From an uncultured Pedobacter sp. (GTDB lineage Bacteria > Bacteroidota > Bacteroidia > Sphingobacteriales > Sphingobacteriaceae), in assembly GCF_913776295.1 (NCBI RefSeq), contig NZ_CAJYOJ010000066.1, positions 1 to 64,000 on the forward strand: a DNA stretch of 64,000 nucleotides, read 5' to 3'. Position numbers and translations under genes: made by a program. This document shows positions 26,224 through 34,900 of this stretch, piece after piece. Position 1 is the stretch's first letter. Every line of letters starts with the position of its first letter. The notes under the pieces were generated by a model. That model saw nothing but the letters and a program-made list of their open reading frames with translations. It was not told the DNA's origin and made no database searches.

Positions 26224-27504
26224 ATGATAGCGAAAATTGGCAGAAGCGAAAATTTATACGGTGCGTTGGCATACAATCAGCTTAAAGTGGAGAATGAAAA
26301 CGGACAGATTTTGTTTGCCAATAAGATAATTGAAACCGCCAACGGGCATTATTCAGTTGCACAATTAGCCCAGTCTTTTGCCCCTTACCTGATAGCGAAC
26401 CGTAATACAGAAAAACATACGCTGCACATTTCACTCAATCCTGACCCGAATGACAAGTTAAGCGATGAGAAATATCGAGAAATGACAGAACAGTATATGC
26501 GGGAAATGGGTTACGACGAACAGCCTTTTGTCGTATTCAAACATACCGATATTGACCGTAGCCATATACACATTGTATCGGTTTGTGTGGATGAGCAGGG
26601 CAAAAAGATTTCGGACAAATTCGAGAAAATGCGGTCTATGAATGTATGCCGTGAACTGGAAAGAAAACACGGGCTGATACCCGCCACCGACAAAGAGCGT
26701 AACCAGACTGATAAGGTTTTCCGTCCGGTAGATTATCGGGCAGGCGATGTAAAAAGTCAAATCGCTTCGGTTGTTCGCCACCTGCCGAACTACTACCAGT
26801 ACCAAACTTTGGGAGAATACAATGCCCTGCTTTCCTTGTTCAATATTACAACCGAGAAAATCGAGGGCGAATTACACGGAAAGATGCAACAGGGCTTATT
26901 ATATATTCCGTTGAATGAGAAAGGCGAAAGAGCCGGACATCCATTCAAGACCTCGCTGTTCGGAAAGGGCGCAGGGCTTACTGCTTTGGAATTGCATTTT
27001 GCGAAATGCAAAACGGCTTTGAAAGACAGCCCGACCAAACAAACTTTAAAATCAGCTATTACCAATGCTTTAAAATCGACCAGCGATGAATTGAGCTTTA
27101 AAAAGCAATTGGCAGAACAGGGTATTAACGTGGTCGTTCGGAGAAATGATGCAGAGCGTATTTATGGAATAACTTTTATAGACCATAATTCAAAAGCCGT
27201 ATGGAACGGCTCACGTTTGGCAAAGGAACTTTCTGCCAATACCTTTAACGATTATTGGAACAATAACATCAAACCGGATATTAAAGAACCTGCTGTTTTA
27301 CAACCCAAACTATCCACATCAAATGATGCGGATCTTCCTGCGGAAGAACCACACCCTTTGTTCGACTTTTTAACTACGGACAAACACGAAGACGGTTTGA
27401 TTGAAGCGTTTGGTGGTTTATTGCCCGAAGCGCAGGGCGAAGATTACGAGGAACAGGACTTTGCAAATAAGATGAAGAGGAAAAGGAGAAGGACACGACG
27501 TTGA
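26224..27504 (+). CDS. Relaxase/mobilisation nuclease (MOBP-type, MobB)
   Basis: 426 aa. N-terminal relaxase domain: MIAKIGRSENLYGALAYNQ (candidate Tyr), HTLHISLNPDPNDKLSDEKY, and the metal-binding RSHIHIVSVCVDEQGK (H-x-H). The C-terminal half is helical and ends in a basic tail (KMKRKRRRTRR). It nicks oriT and pilots the strand through a secretion channel. It appears intact. A cargo gene stop lies only 7 bp beyond its own stop, which marks a cargo junction; in related elements traG normally follows here. Confidence 0.9.
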   Translation: MIAKIGRSENLYGALAYNQLKVENENGQILFANKIIETANGHYSVAQLAQSFAPYLIANRNTEKHTLHISLNPDPNDKLSDEKYREMTEQYMREMGYDEQPFVVFKHTDIDRSHIHIVSVCVDEQGKKISDKFEKMRSMNVCRELERKHGLIPATDKERNQTDKVFRPVDYRAGDVKSQIASVVRHLPNYYQYQTLGEYNALLSLFNITTEKIEGELHGKMQQGLLYIPLNEKGERAGHPFKTSLFGKGAGLTALELHFAKCKTALKDSPTKQTLKSAITNALKSTSDELSFKKQLAEQGINVVVRRNDAERIYGITFIDHNSKAVWNGSRLAKELSANTFNDYWNNNIKPDIKEPAVLQPKLSTSNDADLPAEEPHPLFDFLTTDKHEDGLIEAFGGLLPEAQGEDYEEQDFANKMKRKRRRTRR

Positions 27505-27511
27505 TAACACT

Positions 27512-29941
27512 TTAAAGCCGTTCCTGCTCTTCAGTTTTTTTGTTGGCCGCTTTAATTAGGTCACCGCCAAAATGATAGCGGAAGGACAAGCCAAATATCC
27601 GGCTATATGGTTTGTCATCGTAATAGTAATTGGAAATATTGCTGAGGGATGAGGCACGATAACGATTGGTATTCAATACATCATTGATACTGAACTGCGC
27701 ATCCAGTTTGTTTCCATAAAACGACTTTTTAATTCCGAAATCAATCCAACCCGCTGGCTTTGTTTTATAGATTCCTCTTAGCTCTGAGGTGTAATAATAG
27801 GCTGCTACATTCATCTTGAAACCCTTCGGCAATACAAAATTTTGCTGAAGCGAATACATCGCCGACCATTTGGATAGCAGTTTATCGCCAGTTAATTGCG
27901 AGATTGGGTAAGAGGTATAATTGATATTAGCAAATGCTTGGACATCCCAAAATGATAACAGTTTTACAGGCGCAGAAATTGTCAGATCAAAGCGTTTTCG
28001 TGATCCAAAGTTATCACTCTGGCTTTTAATGGTTGTGCCATTATCATCTATTACTAATCTCCGGTTAATGTAATTGTTACTCTGGTTCCAAGAAACTGTG
28101 AATATGTATTTTTGGTAGAAGCTATAATTGATATTATATACCCAAGCAATTTCCGGAAGGAGATTGGGATTGCCAGAGTAATAGAAATACTGATCAGAAT
28201 ACCAGCGCACAGGGTTCAGTTCAGTGTACGATGGTCTGTTAATACGCTTACTGACTGAAAAATCTATTTTATTATTCTCACTTAAAGTCTGTTCAACAGC
28301 CAAAGACGGAAACAATTTAGTGTATAACCAGTTGTTGCTAATGTCCTGCTTAACCGTATAGCCTTTTGCATTGGTATGTTCGAGGCGAAGACCAGCTTCA
28401 ATACTCGTTTTTCCCATTTTTTTAGCTCCAGATAGATAGACCGCTGCGATGCGTTCGCTGTATTTGAAATGGTTGGTCATCGACTGCGCTTCAACATAGT
28501 TTCCGGCCTGCAAGCTGTCATAACGGTATTTGTTATCATTTGCCGCCTCGGCATACTTTAAACCTGCTTTTAAAATAAATTTTCTGAAGGGGAGATCTGC
28601 ATCGGACTGTACTGATTTTATTTTTACAAATCCTGGCTGGTGAGAACGTAACAGGTCTTCATTTATAAATGTGCCGCCGGCCGTATAGTTTTTCGTTCTC
28701 AGCACGGCATCCGAAAAATTGCGATAGGATGTATAGTGTGCATCAGCGGTGATCTTTTTGCCCAAACTATCAATATCAAACCTATAGTTCAAATTGACCG
28801 CATCGTAGTGATAAGGTTCGATGATTTCCACACCAGAGCGTATAAGTGATTGTAAATTACCTGCGTTGTCGTACTTTTTTACATCCGAATGCTTGAAGCT
28901 ACCGAAATCATCAAAATAACCGTGGTAGTTCAGTCCCAATTTATGCTTTGGAAGAAACTGCCACTCTGTACCAAAGCGCCAGGTGTAATATTTGATTTTG
29001 TAGGAGTTATCATTTTCCCGAACTAATTGAATCAGGTTACCGTTGTCGTTAATGGTATTACCGCTTTTGCTCAGCATATAGCTATGCGGAGTTTTAAAAT
29101 CGAGCATCCCGTTCACATTCCATTTTTTGGCCCTGAAACTGGCAGCAACGTTCTGGTTGTTCATCCAGAATTTTCCTTTAGAAATGGACGTTCGCAAATC
29201 AACCGCGTAACCCTGTTTCTGATTTTTCTTGGGAATGATGTTAATGATTCCTGCGTTGCCCGCAGCATCATATTCAGCTGGTGGCGTGGTGATTAGTTCA
29301 ATTTTATTTAGGTCTTCTGCACTCATTCCCTTGAGGTAGTTGGACAATTGATTGCCAGAAAGATAGGTCATCTTCCCATCAATCATTACATTGATTCCCG
29401 CAGAACCACGGAACTGTATCTCATCATTTTGCCCAATAATTACGCCAGGCAGGTTCTTCAACAGGTCGAAGGCCGTTTGTCCGGCCGTAAGTGCGGAGTT
29501 TTGTACGTTGTAAACCAGTTTTCCTTTATCAGTTTCAAATAACTGTTTTTTGGCGGTAACGGTTACTTGCTGTAAAGCAGTTTCTTTTCTAATAAGTATG
29601 ATATTCAGTGTACGATTTTCATTCCCGGCCCCAATATGGAGGGTGTCGCTTATGTAATCCCCGAAATTTAATCTTGATGCTTTGATAATGTAATCTCCCG
29701 GTTTTTTTGTCCTAAATGCGTACGAGCCCAGACTGTCACTGATTGCATACTGCTTTACGCTATCTGAAAGGTTTCTCAGTTCAATATTCGCATAAGGAAT
29801 AGCACCATCCTCACTGCGCACGTCACCTTTAATAGTGAATGTTTGGGCAATACCTAAGCGGGGAATTGCCAAAAGCAGCGTAATGCCAAATAACAAAAAC
29901 GATTTCATCCAGATATTTTTATGTGATTTATGTAATCGCAT
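27512..29941 (-). CDS. SusC/TonB-dependent-type outer-membrane beta-barrel receptor
   Basis: 809 aa; the ATG at 29908 (MKSFLLFGITLLLAIPRLGIAQ) gives the tightest signal peptide. Order: carboxypeptidase-regulatory-like domain (TIKGDVRSEDGAIPYANIEL), plug (FDLLKNLPGVI, FRGSAGINVMIDG, IELITTPPAEYDAAGNAGII), then a ~500-residue barrel of the OMP_b-brl_3 type. Last gene of the minus-strand cargo block 1; its 5' end overlaps the alkaline phosphatase gene by 14 bp. It shares family with 51264-53669. Substrate unknown; a metal chelate or the element's own peptide is plausible from context. Confidence 0.85.
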   Translation of the reverse strand: MRLHKSHKNIWMKSFLLFGITLLLAIPRLGIAQTFTIKGDVRSEDGAIPYANIELRNLSDSVKQYAISDSLGSYAFRTKKPGDYIIKASRLNFGDYISDTLHIGAGNENRTLNIILIRKETALQQVTVTAKKQLFETDKGKLVYNVQNSALTAGQTAFDLLKNLPGVIIGQNDEIQFRGSAGINVMIDGKMTYLSGNQLSNYLKGMSAEDLNKIELITTPPAEYDAAGNAGIINIIPKKNQKQGYAVDLRTSISKGKFWMNNQNVAASFRAKKWNVNGMLDFKTPHSYMLSKSGNTINDNGNLIQLVRENDNSYKIKYYTWRFGTEWQFLPKHKLGLNYHGYFDDFGSFKHSDVKKYDNAGNLQSLIRSGVEIIEPYHYDAVNLNYRFDIDSLGKKITADAHYTSYRNFSDAVLRTKNYTAGGTFINEDLLRSHQPGFVKIKSVQSDADLPFRKFILKAGLKYAEAANDNKYRYDSLQAGNYVEAQSMTNHFKYSERIAAVYLSGAKKMGKTSIEAGLRLEHTNAKGYTVKQDISNNWLYTKLFPSLAVEQTLSENNKIDFSVSKRINRPSYTELNPVRWYSDQYFYYSGNPNLLPEIAWVYNINYSFYQKYIFTVSWNQSNNYINRRLVIDDNGTTIKSQSDNFGSRKRFDLTISAPVKLLSFWDVQAFANINYTSYPISQLTGDKLLSKWSAMYSLQQNFVLPKGFKMNVAAYYYTSELRGIYKTKPAGWIDFGIKKSFYGNKLDAQFSINDVLNTNRYRASSLSNISNYYYDDKPYSRIFGLSFRYHFGGDLIKAANKKTEEQERL

Positions 29942-31322
29942 TTTTCATCAATTGGTGGACGTCTGTATTTTTCATAAAAGGTCTGAGCTGTTCGCTCCCA
30001 GAACCGTACATTGCCAATTCAACATAATCGCCGCTGTGGTCCATACTGATCCAGCCTACAGAATTATGTTTTTTCTGGATCTCAGCGTATAAGTGGTAAG
30101 GAAGTTTTTTATAGTTGTACAAGCCATCCTCCTTTTCCAATCCGTTATAGAAACCTAAAATTTCGATGGCTTCTTTGTCGGATAAACTGAATCCATTGAC
30201 CTCAAATACCACATCTTTGATTTGTTGCAGGTTAAAGTTTGCGTGCAAAGAATTGAGCAGGTATTCATTGGTATATTTATACTGCGCAATGCTTTCAAAA
30301 TTCTTACTTGCGGCATCACCATAGATTGTTCCGGGGTTGGCATTGCCGTGATCTGTGGTAATGATTACTAAAGTGTTTTTGTCCTTTTCGGCAAAATCCA
30401 TTACCACCTTTATGGCCTCATCAAAAGCAAGCTGGTCGTGCACAAGTGCACCAATATCATTTGCGTGGGCTGCCCAATCTACCTTTCCTCCCTCTACCTG
30501 CAGCACAAAACCTTCCTTGTTATCTTTCATCTGATCAATGGCCGCCTTTGCCATTTCAGCCAGTGTAGGCGTGTTCTGCAAAGTCGGGATATTATTCCTG
30601 TCCAAAGTGTAGGGCAGCGCACCTGTATTAAAAACCCCTAATAATGGTTTGCCCTTTGTTATTTTCTTTAGGTCTGAACGGTCTTTTAGAATAGCATAGT
30701 CCTTTTGGCTAAATAGTGCATAAATGTCCTTCTTGTCCTTTCTCTTTTCGGGATTAAAAAACTCATCACCGCCACCCATCATCACATCGAAACCAAATTC
30801 CGCATACATTTCTGCAATTTCAGGTTCGGCACTTCTTTTCGCTGAATTGATACAGAAGCCAGCAGGCGTTGCGTGAGTTATGGTTACCGTTGTTACACAT
30901 CCGGCTTTTTTGCCTTTACTTTTAGCGTATTGCCAAATGGGAAGATAGTTTTCTCCATTGGGTCCCACGTTCAGCATTCCGTTTTTAACCCTCGTGCCTC
31001 CGCCAAATGCAGAACTTGCCGCTGCTGAATCGGTAACGATGGAACTGGCTGATGCCGTGTCCATCACTGCCCTTGATACCTTATTCTCTAAATAAAGGTT
31101 CATCCAGTTGGTACCTTTGCCCAACATTTTCCGGGAATATAGATCTGCCATTGCTAAAGTGCCTGAACTCATCCCATCGCTTACCATAAAGATGATATTC
31201 TTTGCTTTCGATGGGAACTTTTTTGAACTTACAATCGGTGTAGCTTTAAGTGCTTCAAGCGGGCTTACAGCCATCAAACCCGATATCAGAGCAGAGCCCC
31301 TTAAAAATTTACGTCTTTCCAT
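29928..31322 (-). CDS. Alkaline phosphatase (PhoA family)
   Basis: 464 aa. The N-terminus ERRKFLRGSALISGLMAVSP is a Tat-type twin-arginine signal. Active-site motifs: MVSDGMSSG (metal-binding Asp), VTDSAAASSAFGGG (nucleophile Ser in DSA), and IITTDHGNANPG (metal ligands). The family uses two Zn and one Mg and releases phosphate from monoesters in the periplasm. Finding a zinc enzyme in a block led by a Fur-type operator, beside a COG0523 GTPase, suggests metal-linked rather than phosphate-linked control. Confidence 0.93.
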   Translation of the reverse strand: MERRKFLRGSALISGLMAVSPLEALKATPIVSSKKFPSKAKNIIFMVSDGMSSGTLAMADLYSRKMLGKGTNWMNLYLENKVSRAVMDTASASSIVTDSAAASSAFGGGTRVKNGMLNVGPNGENYLPIWQYAKSKGKKAGCVTTVTITHATPAGFCINSAKRSAEPEIAEMYAEFGFDVMMGGGDEFFNPEKRKDKKDIYALFSQKDYAILKDRSDLKKITKGKPLLGVFNTGALPYTLDRNNIPTLQNTPTLAEMAKAAIDQMKDNKEGFVLQVEGGKVDWAAHANDIGALVHDQLAFDEAIKVVMDFAEKDKNTLVIITTDHGNANPGTIYGDAASKNFESIAQYKYTNEYLLNSLHANFNLQQIKDVVFEVNGFSLSDKEAIEILGFYNGLEKEDGLYNYKKLPYHLYAEIQKKHNSVGWISMDHSGDYVELAMYGSGSEQLRPFMKNTDVHQLMKNAIT

Positions 31323-31359
31323 TTTTATTGATTTTTTCGAAAATGCAATATTTCCATAA

Positions 31360-32568
31360 TTAGATATTTTCAGGAAATGGGTCTTTAAACCTTATCATCT
31401 TATCAAACAGGTATTGTTCATCATCTTGCAGCAGGCATTTTTCCAAATCGGCAATCATCTGTTCCTTGTCGATTTCCTGGCCGATGAAGACGAGCTCATT
31501 CATACGGTCGCCCCATTGCTTGCTCCAGCGCCCTTCAATCACGTGCCGGTTATCGATAAACGAAGCGTAGTTCTCCCGTTGGGCAAGGGGCATACTGCAC
31601 CACCATACACCTGCACTTTCCAACCTGGAAGAGCCACCCGCCTGTGAAAAGTTAAGTGCTGTATCTGGGCGTGAAGCCAGCCAGAATAAACCTTTTGCCC
31701 TTATGATCCCGTGGGGATATTCTTCGTTCAGGTATTTCCAGAAACGTTCGGGATGAAAGGGTCTTTGATTACGGAATACAAAAGAAGTTATCCCATATTC
31801 TTCCGTTTCGGGAGTATGGTGTTCCGCTTCCAGTTCCTTCTGCCAGCCAGCCGAGTTCTGGGCTTCCTCAAAGTCGAACAACCCCGTATTCAGTATTTTA
31901 CCGGGCATTACTTTGCCGAAAGAAGAGGTAATAATGTTGGCCCCGGGGTTCAGTTTGTGAATTGCCGCTTTTAGCACCCCAACGGTACCCTCATCTACCA
32001 AATCAGTTTTATTCAGAATGATGACATTGGCAAATTCGATTTGGTCGGTCAACAGGTTTACGATGGTTCGGTTATCGCCCTCCATATCCGTCAGTTCACG
32101 GTCTTGCAGCAGTTCGTTTGTGCTGAAATCCTTAAAGAAGTTGAGACAATCTACTACCGTAACCATTGTATCAACATAGCTGAAACGGGAAAGGTCAATA
32201 CCGTTTTCCTCATCCACAAAAGAAAAAGTCTGCGCCACGGGAACAGGTTCGCTGATACCGGTGCTTTCAATGAGTAGATAGTCGAAACGACCTTCTTTGG
32301 CCAGTTTCTCAACTTCTATGATTAAATCCTCGCGGAGTGTACAGCATATACAGCCATTGCTCATTTCCACCAGTTTTTCTTCGGTACGGGATAATGTGTT
32401 TTCATTTTCTACCAAGCGGACATCTACGTTGACCTCGCTCATATCATTAACGATAACAGCAACTTTCAGCCCTTCTTTGTTATGTAGGATGTGGTTGAGC
32501 AGGGTTGTTTTACCTGCACCGAGAAATCCGCTCAATACGGTTACCGGGAGTTTTTTTTTAACTGTCAT
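31360..32568 (-). CDS. CobW/COG0523 family GTPase (putative zinc chaperone)
   Basis: 402 aa. G-domain: [18 protein letters not shown] (Walker A), [13 protein letters not shown] (the CxCC metal-binding motif), [11 protein letters not shown] and [10 protein letters not shown] (NKxD). The C-terminal CobW_C domain contains [23 protein letters not shown] His/acidic-rich linker ([13 protein letters not shown]) lies between. COG0523 members such as ZNG1, YciC and ZigA insert or allocate zinc and are typically induced by zinc lack through Zur. This gene is the strongest hint that the element's Fur-family regulator senses zinc. Confidence 0.92.
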   Translation of the reverse strand: MTVKKKLPVTVLSGFLGAGKTTLLNHILHNKEGLKVAVIVNDMSEVNVDVRLVENENTLSRTEEKLVEMSNGCICCTLREDLIIEVEKLAKEGRFDYLLIESTGISEPVPVAQTFSFVDEENGIDLSRFSYVDTMVTVVDCLNFFKDFSTNELLQDRELTDMEGDNRTIVNLLTDQIEFANVIILNKTDLVDEGTVGVLKAAIHKLNPGANIITSSFGKVMPGKILNTGLFDFEEAQNSAGWQKELEAEHHTPETEEYGITSFVFRNQRPFHPERFWKYLNEEYPHGIIRAKGLFWLASRPDTALNFSQAGGSSRLESAGVWWCSMPLAQRENYASFIDNRHVIEGRWSKQWGDRMNELVFIGQEIDKEQMIADLEKCLLQDDEQYLFDKMIRFKDPFPENI

Positions 32569-32574
32569 ATTATA

Positions 32575-33072
32575 TTAATTTAGGCTCTCAGTTTGCAGGA
32601 ATAGCAGATCAGAATAAACAGGCTTAAAGCATTTTTCCTTCATTGAATACAATTTCCCATCAATAAGGAGTGGTGTTCTAAACCTGTTCCGAAGCAATTC
32701 TTGTAATTCCTTGATTTTCTGGTGGAGGTAAGAAGAAATTATGAGGGCATTCGAACTACTGGTTGCCGGATAATTACCCGTGATTTTTTGGTGTCGCCTC
32801 AGATCTGCATAAGCATTGCGCAGCCCGGTTATTTTAATAAAGTTTTGATCATTGACCGCATCGAGCACGATACGGTTACGCTCGGAAAGGATGAATGTAA
32901 GCCGACCAATGTTATTGCATTCAATGATAGCCGATATCTGTGCTATGGTATGCTCATCCGGAGGCAAATTGTTGCCCAAGGAGGTATAGAAATAATTACG
33001 CCCTTTGAAAACAGTATTAATCACAGTTTCCAGGTGGTCCGTAGGACAGATCAAGTAGAGACAATTCATCAT
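32575..33072 (-). CDS. Hypothetical protein of the metal-responsive block, 165 aa
   Basis: The frame is open to 33156, but the ATG at 33072 lies just after the stop of the preceding gene (33077) and gives a natural N-terminus (MMNCLYLICPTDHLETVIN). Features: NYFYTSLGN, IIECNNIGRLTFILS, a Lys/Leu-rich helix (LHQKIKELQELLRNRF) and a tail FKPVYSDLLFLQ. No signal or membrane segment. I do not recognise the family with certainty. Sits between the NTF2-like and the COG0523 genes in an uninterrupted minus-strand series. Confidence 0.65.
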   Translation of the reverse strand: MMNCLYLICPTDHLETVINTVFKGRNYFYTSLGNNLPPDEHTIAQISAIIECNNIGRLTFILSERNRIVLDAVNDQNFIKITGLRNAYADLRRHQKITGNYPATSSSNALIISSYLHQKIKELQELLRNRFRTPLLIDGKLYSMKEKCFKPVYSDLLFLQTESLN

Positions 33073-33076
33073 CAGA

Positions 33077-33559
33077 TTATATGGTTGGTTGATATGGCAA
33101 CGAGGACTGATGGAGGATAATCCGCACCTTTCCATCACCACAGATTTTGAATACAAAACTTTTGTTCACAAATATGTGGCTGTCATCCTCACCGATAAAA
33201 TGGACGTTGCATTGCACGATTGCGAGATCGGCGTGCAGGATGTAATCAAGCTTATTGAACCATACTTTTACCCAAGGCTTAAGCTTAAACCCTTTATCGG
33301 TGGGGAAATTTTCGTCGCCTCCTACAAAATAGGCAAGCGCGCCCTTTTTGGTGGGTCTGAAGGTTTGTGGCCCATAAGCCAGTGTAGGTTTGAACAGCAC
33401 CTTGCCGTTGTCGTAGTCGTAATTCTCGCTAAGCACTTTGTTGGCCGCCGCTGCAAAATCGCCACCTTCCGAATGGATTTTGCCGATCAGCACCACATTG
33501 TCACACCAAAGCTGTAACGTGTCTGTAACCATTTTTTCATTGAACAGTTTTGTTTCCAT
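33077..33559 (-). CDS. Conserved SnoaL/NTF2-fold-like protein, 160 aa
   Basis: Cytoplasmic protein with SEGGDFAAAANKVLSENYDY, KPTLAYGPQTFRPTKKGALA, KPWVKVWFNKLDYILHADLA and a beta-rich end (KVRIILHQSSLPYQP), the pattern of a cone-shaped SnoaL/NTF2-like fold. Similar proteins have, in my recollection, been labelled phosphoribosyl-AMP cyclohydrolase by automated annotation, but no HisI zinc motif is visible. Role unknown. Four to twelve bases separate it from its neighbours, so it belongs to the block 1 operon. Confidence 0.65.
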   Translation of the reverse strand: METKLFNEKMVTDTLQLWCDNVVLIGKIHSEGGDFAAAANKVLSENYDYDNGKVLFKPTLAYGPQTFRPTKKGALAYFVGGDENFPTDKGFKLKPWVKVWFNKLDYILHADLAIVQCNVHFIGEDDSHIFVNKSFVFKICGDGKVRIILHQSSLPYQPTI

Positions 33560-33571
33560 TTATATCCTATT

Positions 33572-34504
33572 TTAAATTATCAATGTTTTTTTGTTAGGCC
33601 TTAATCGCTTTATGTACATCAGGTAAATTCCAATGGCTATGAAAGGAATACTAAGCCACTGGCCCATATCCAAGTCCATATTATTTTCAAATGCCTCCTG
33701 CGGCTCTTTTATAAATTCTATTAAAAAGCGGATGCTGAAAAGGAGCACGAGGAACAGGCCAAACAGGTAGCCGCTCTTATGCTTTGTGGTTTTCATCTTA
33801 TAGTAGTAACCCAAAAAGAAAAACAGCAACAGATATGCAATTGCTTCGTAAAGTTGTGCCGGATGCCGGGGTACATTGTCAATCCTCTCAAAAATAAATG
33901 CCCAGGGCAAAGCAGATGGTCTACCGATTATTTCAGAATTGAAGAGATTGCCTATACGGATAAAAAAAGAGGATATGGCTACCACGATTACCAATTGGTC
34001 AGCCATATAAAAAAATGATTGCCTATATTTCTTGCAGAATAATAGTACTGACAGTAAAATACCGACAGCACCGCCGTGGCTGGCCAATCCCTGATACCCG
34101 GTTAATTGGAATGTGCCATCCTTAGAGAATTTATAAGGCAGAATAATTTCGAGTAGATGATGGCGGTAATAATCAAATTCATAAAACAGGCAATGGCCCA
34201 ACCTTGCACCAATGATCGTACCTACAAATACATAAACAGTCAGCGCATCTAAAAGTCGTTGCGGTTTGTGCGCTTTCAAAAAATTATGTTGCAAAATCAG
34301 GTAGCTCGTAAAAAATGCCGCCACAAAGCATAGGGAATAATATCGCAAGGAAAACCGCCCAATGTCGAATATTTCAGGATTAACATTCCATCTAATGGCC
34401 AATAAATCAATATTGGAGATCACGTTGTGTACAGCGATAATGCCGCTGTGCGATACAGCAAAAACACTACAATCTAAAATCATCTGTAATACATCCGTGG
34501 TCAT
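33572..34504 (-). CDS. lgt: Prolipoprotein diacylglyceryl transferase paralogue
   Basis: 310 aa, about seven membrane segments. Lgt signatures: YQGLASHGGAVGI (catalytic-site His-Gly-Gly), RIGNLFNSEIIGRPS and PRHPAQLYE. The enzyme attaches diacylglyceryl to the lipobox Cys of lipoproteins at the inner membrane. The ATG directly abuts the stop of the 65-aa gene, but conserved sequence starts near IRWNVNPEIF, so the first ~40 residues may be extra. An Lgt on an ICE is unusual and is probably a second copy beside a chromosomal one. Confidence 0.88.
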   Translation of the reverse strand: MTTDVLQMILDCSVFAVSHSGIIAVHNVISNIDLLAIRWNVNPEIFDIGRFSLRYYSLCFVAAFFTSYLILQHNFLKAHKPQRLLDALTVYVFVGTIIGARLGHCLFYEFDYYRHHLLEIILPYKFSKDGTFQLTGYQGLASHGGAVGILLSVLLFCKKYRQSFFYMADQLVIVVAISSFFIRIGNLFNSEIIGRPSALPWAFIFERIDNVPRHPAQLYEAIAYLLLFFFLGYYYKMKTTKHKSGYLFGLFLVLLFSIRFLIEFIKEPQEAFENNMDLDMGQWLSIPFIAIGIYLMYIKRLRPNKKTLII

Positions 34505-34702
34505 CTATTGTAGAATTTGTTTAAACCAATTGATGATGTTTTGTAAATGTGCTTCGCCATACAGCGAAATGAATTTTTGGGTTTCTGGATTATTGAAATC
34601 TTCATACACCATCAACCTTTCTTCCGCAAAGTCTTTTGTCAGATCAATTTTGCAATTGTTTACAATGCAGCTTTTCCACTGCGCAAATGTTTGAGGAACC
34701 AT
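34505..34702 (-). CDS. Small hypothetical protein leading the metal-responsive block
   Basis: 65 aa, cytoplasmic, with two Cys (WKSCIVNNCKIDL) and a helical end (AHLQNIINWFKQILQ). Family not recognised. It is the first gene behind the operator-promoter at 34719-34771, with the start codon only 17 bp from the palindrome, and its stop abuts the lgt ATG (TAGATG). It is therefore expected to be the most strongly controlled gene of block 1. Confidence 0.65.
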   Translation of the reverse strand: MVPQTFAQWKSCIVNNCKIDLTKDFAEERLMVYEDFNNPETQKFISLYGEAHLQNIINWFKQILQ

Positions 34703-34718
34703 TTTATAAATTTATTAA

Positions 34719-34771
34719 TGCAACTGTGTTGCAAATATACACATCTGCAATGATAACGCAATAGTGTTGCA
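34719..34771 (-). promoter_or_regulatory. Paired Fur-type operators over the promoter of cargo block 1
   Basis: TGCAACTGTGTTGCA (34719-34733, perfect palindrome) and CGCAATAGTGTTGCA (34757-34771), centres 38 bp apart. On the minus strand a TATATTTG box (34732-34739, the Bacteroidota -7 consensus TAnnTTTG) overlaps the first. A TTG exactly 19 bases upstream, the -33 position, lies in the second. Repressor binding at both would block RNA polymerase. Confidence 0.78.
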
Positions 34772-34900
34772 CTAACAAGATCGACTTTTTTATGGTATTG
34801 GAGAGCCAAACACTGCCACACAACGCCACTGACCGCCACATTCTTAGGGCAGGTACGCAGAGCCTTTAAATTCACGCCTCAAACATTAAAACTTAAAATA

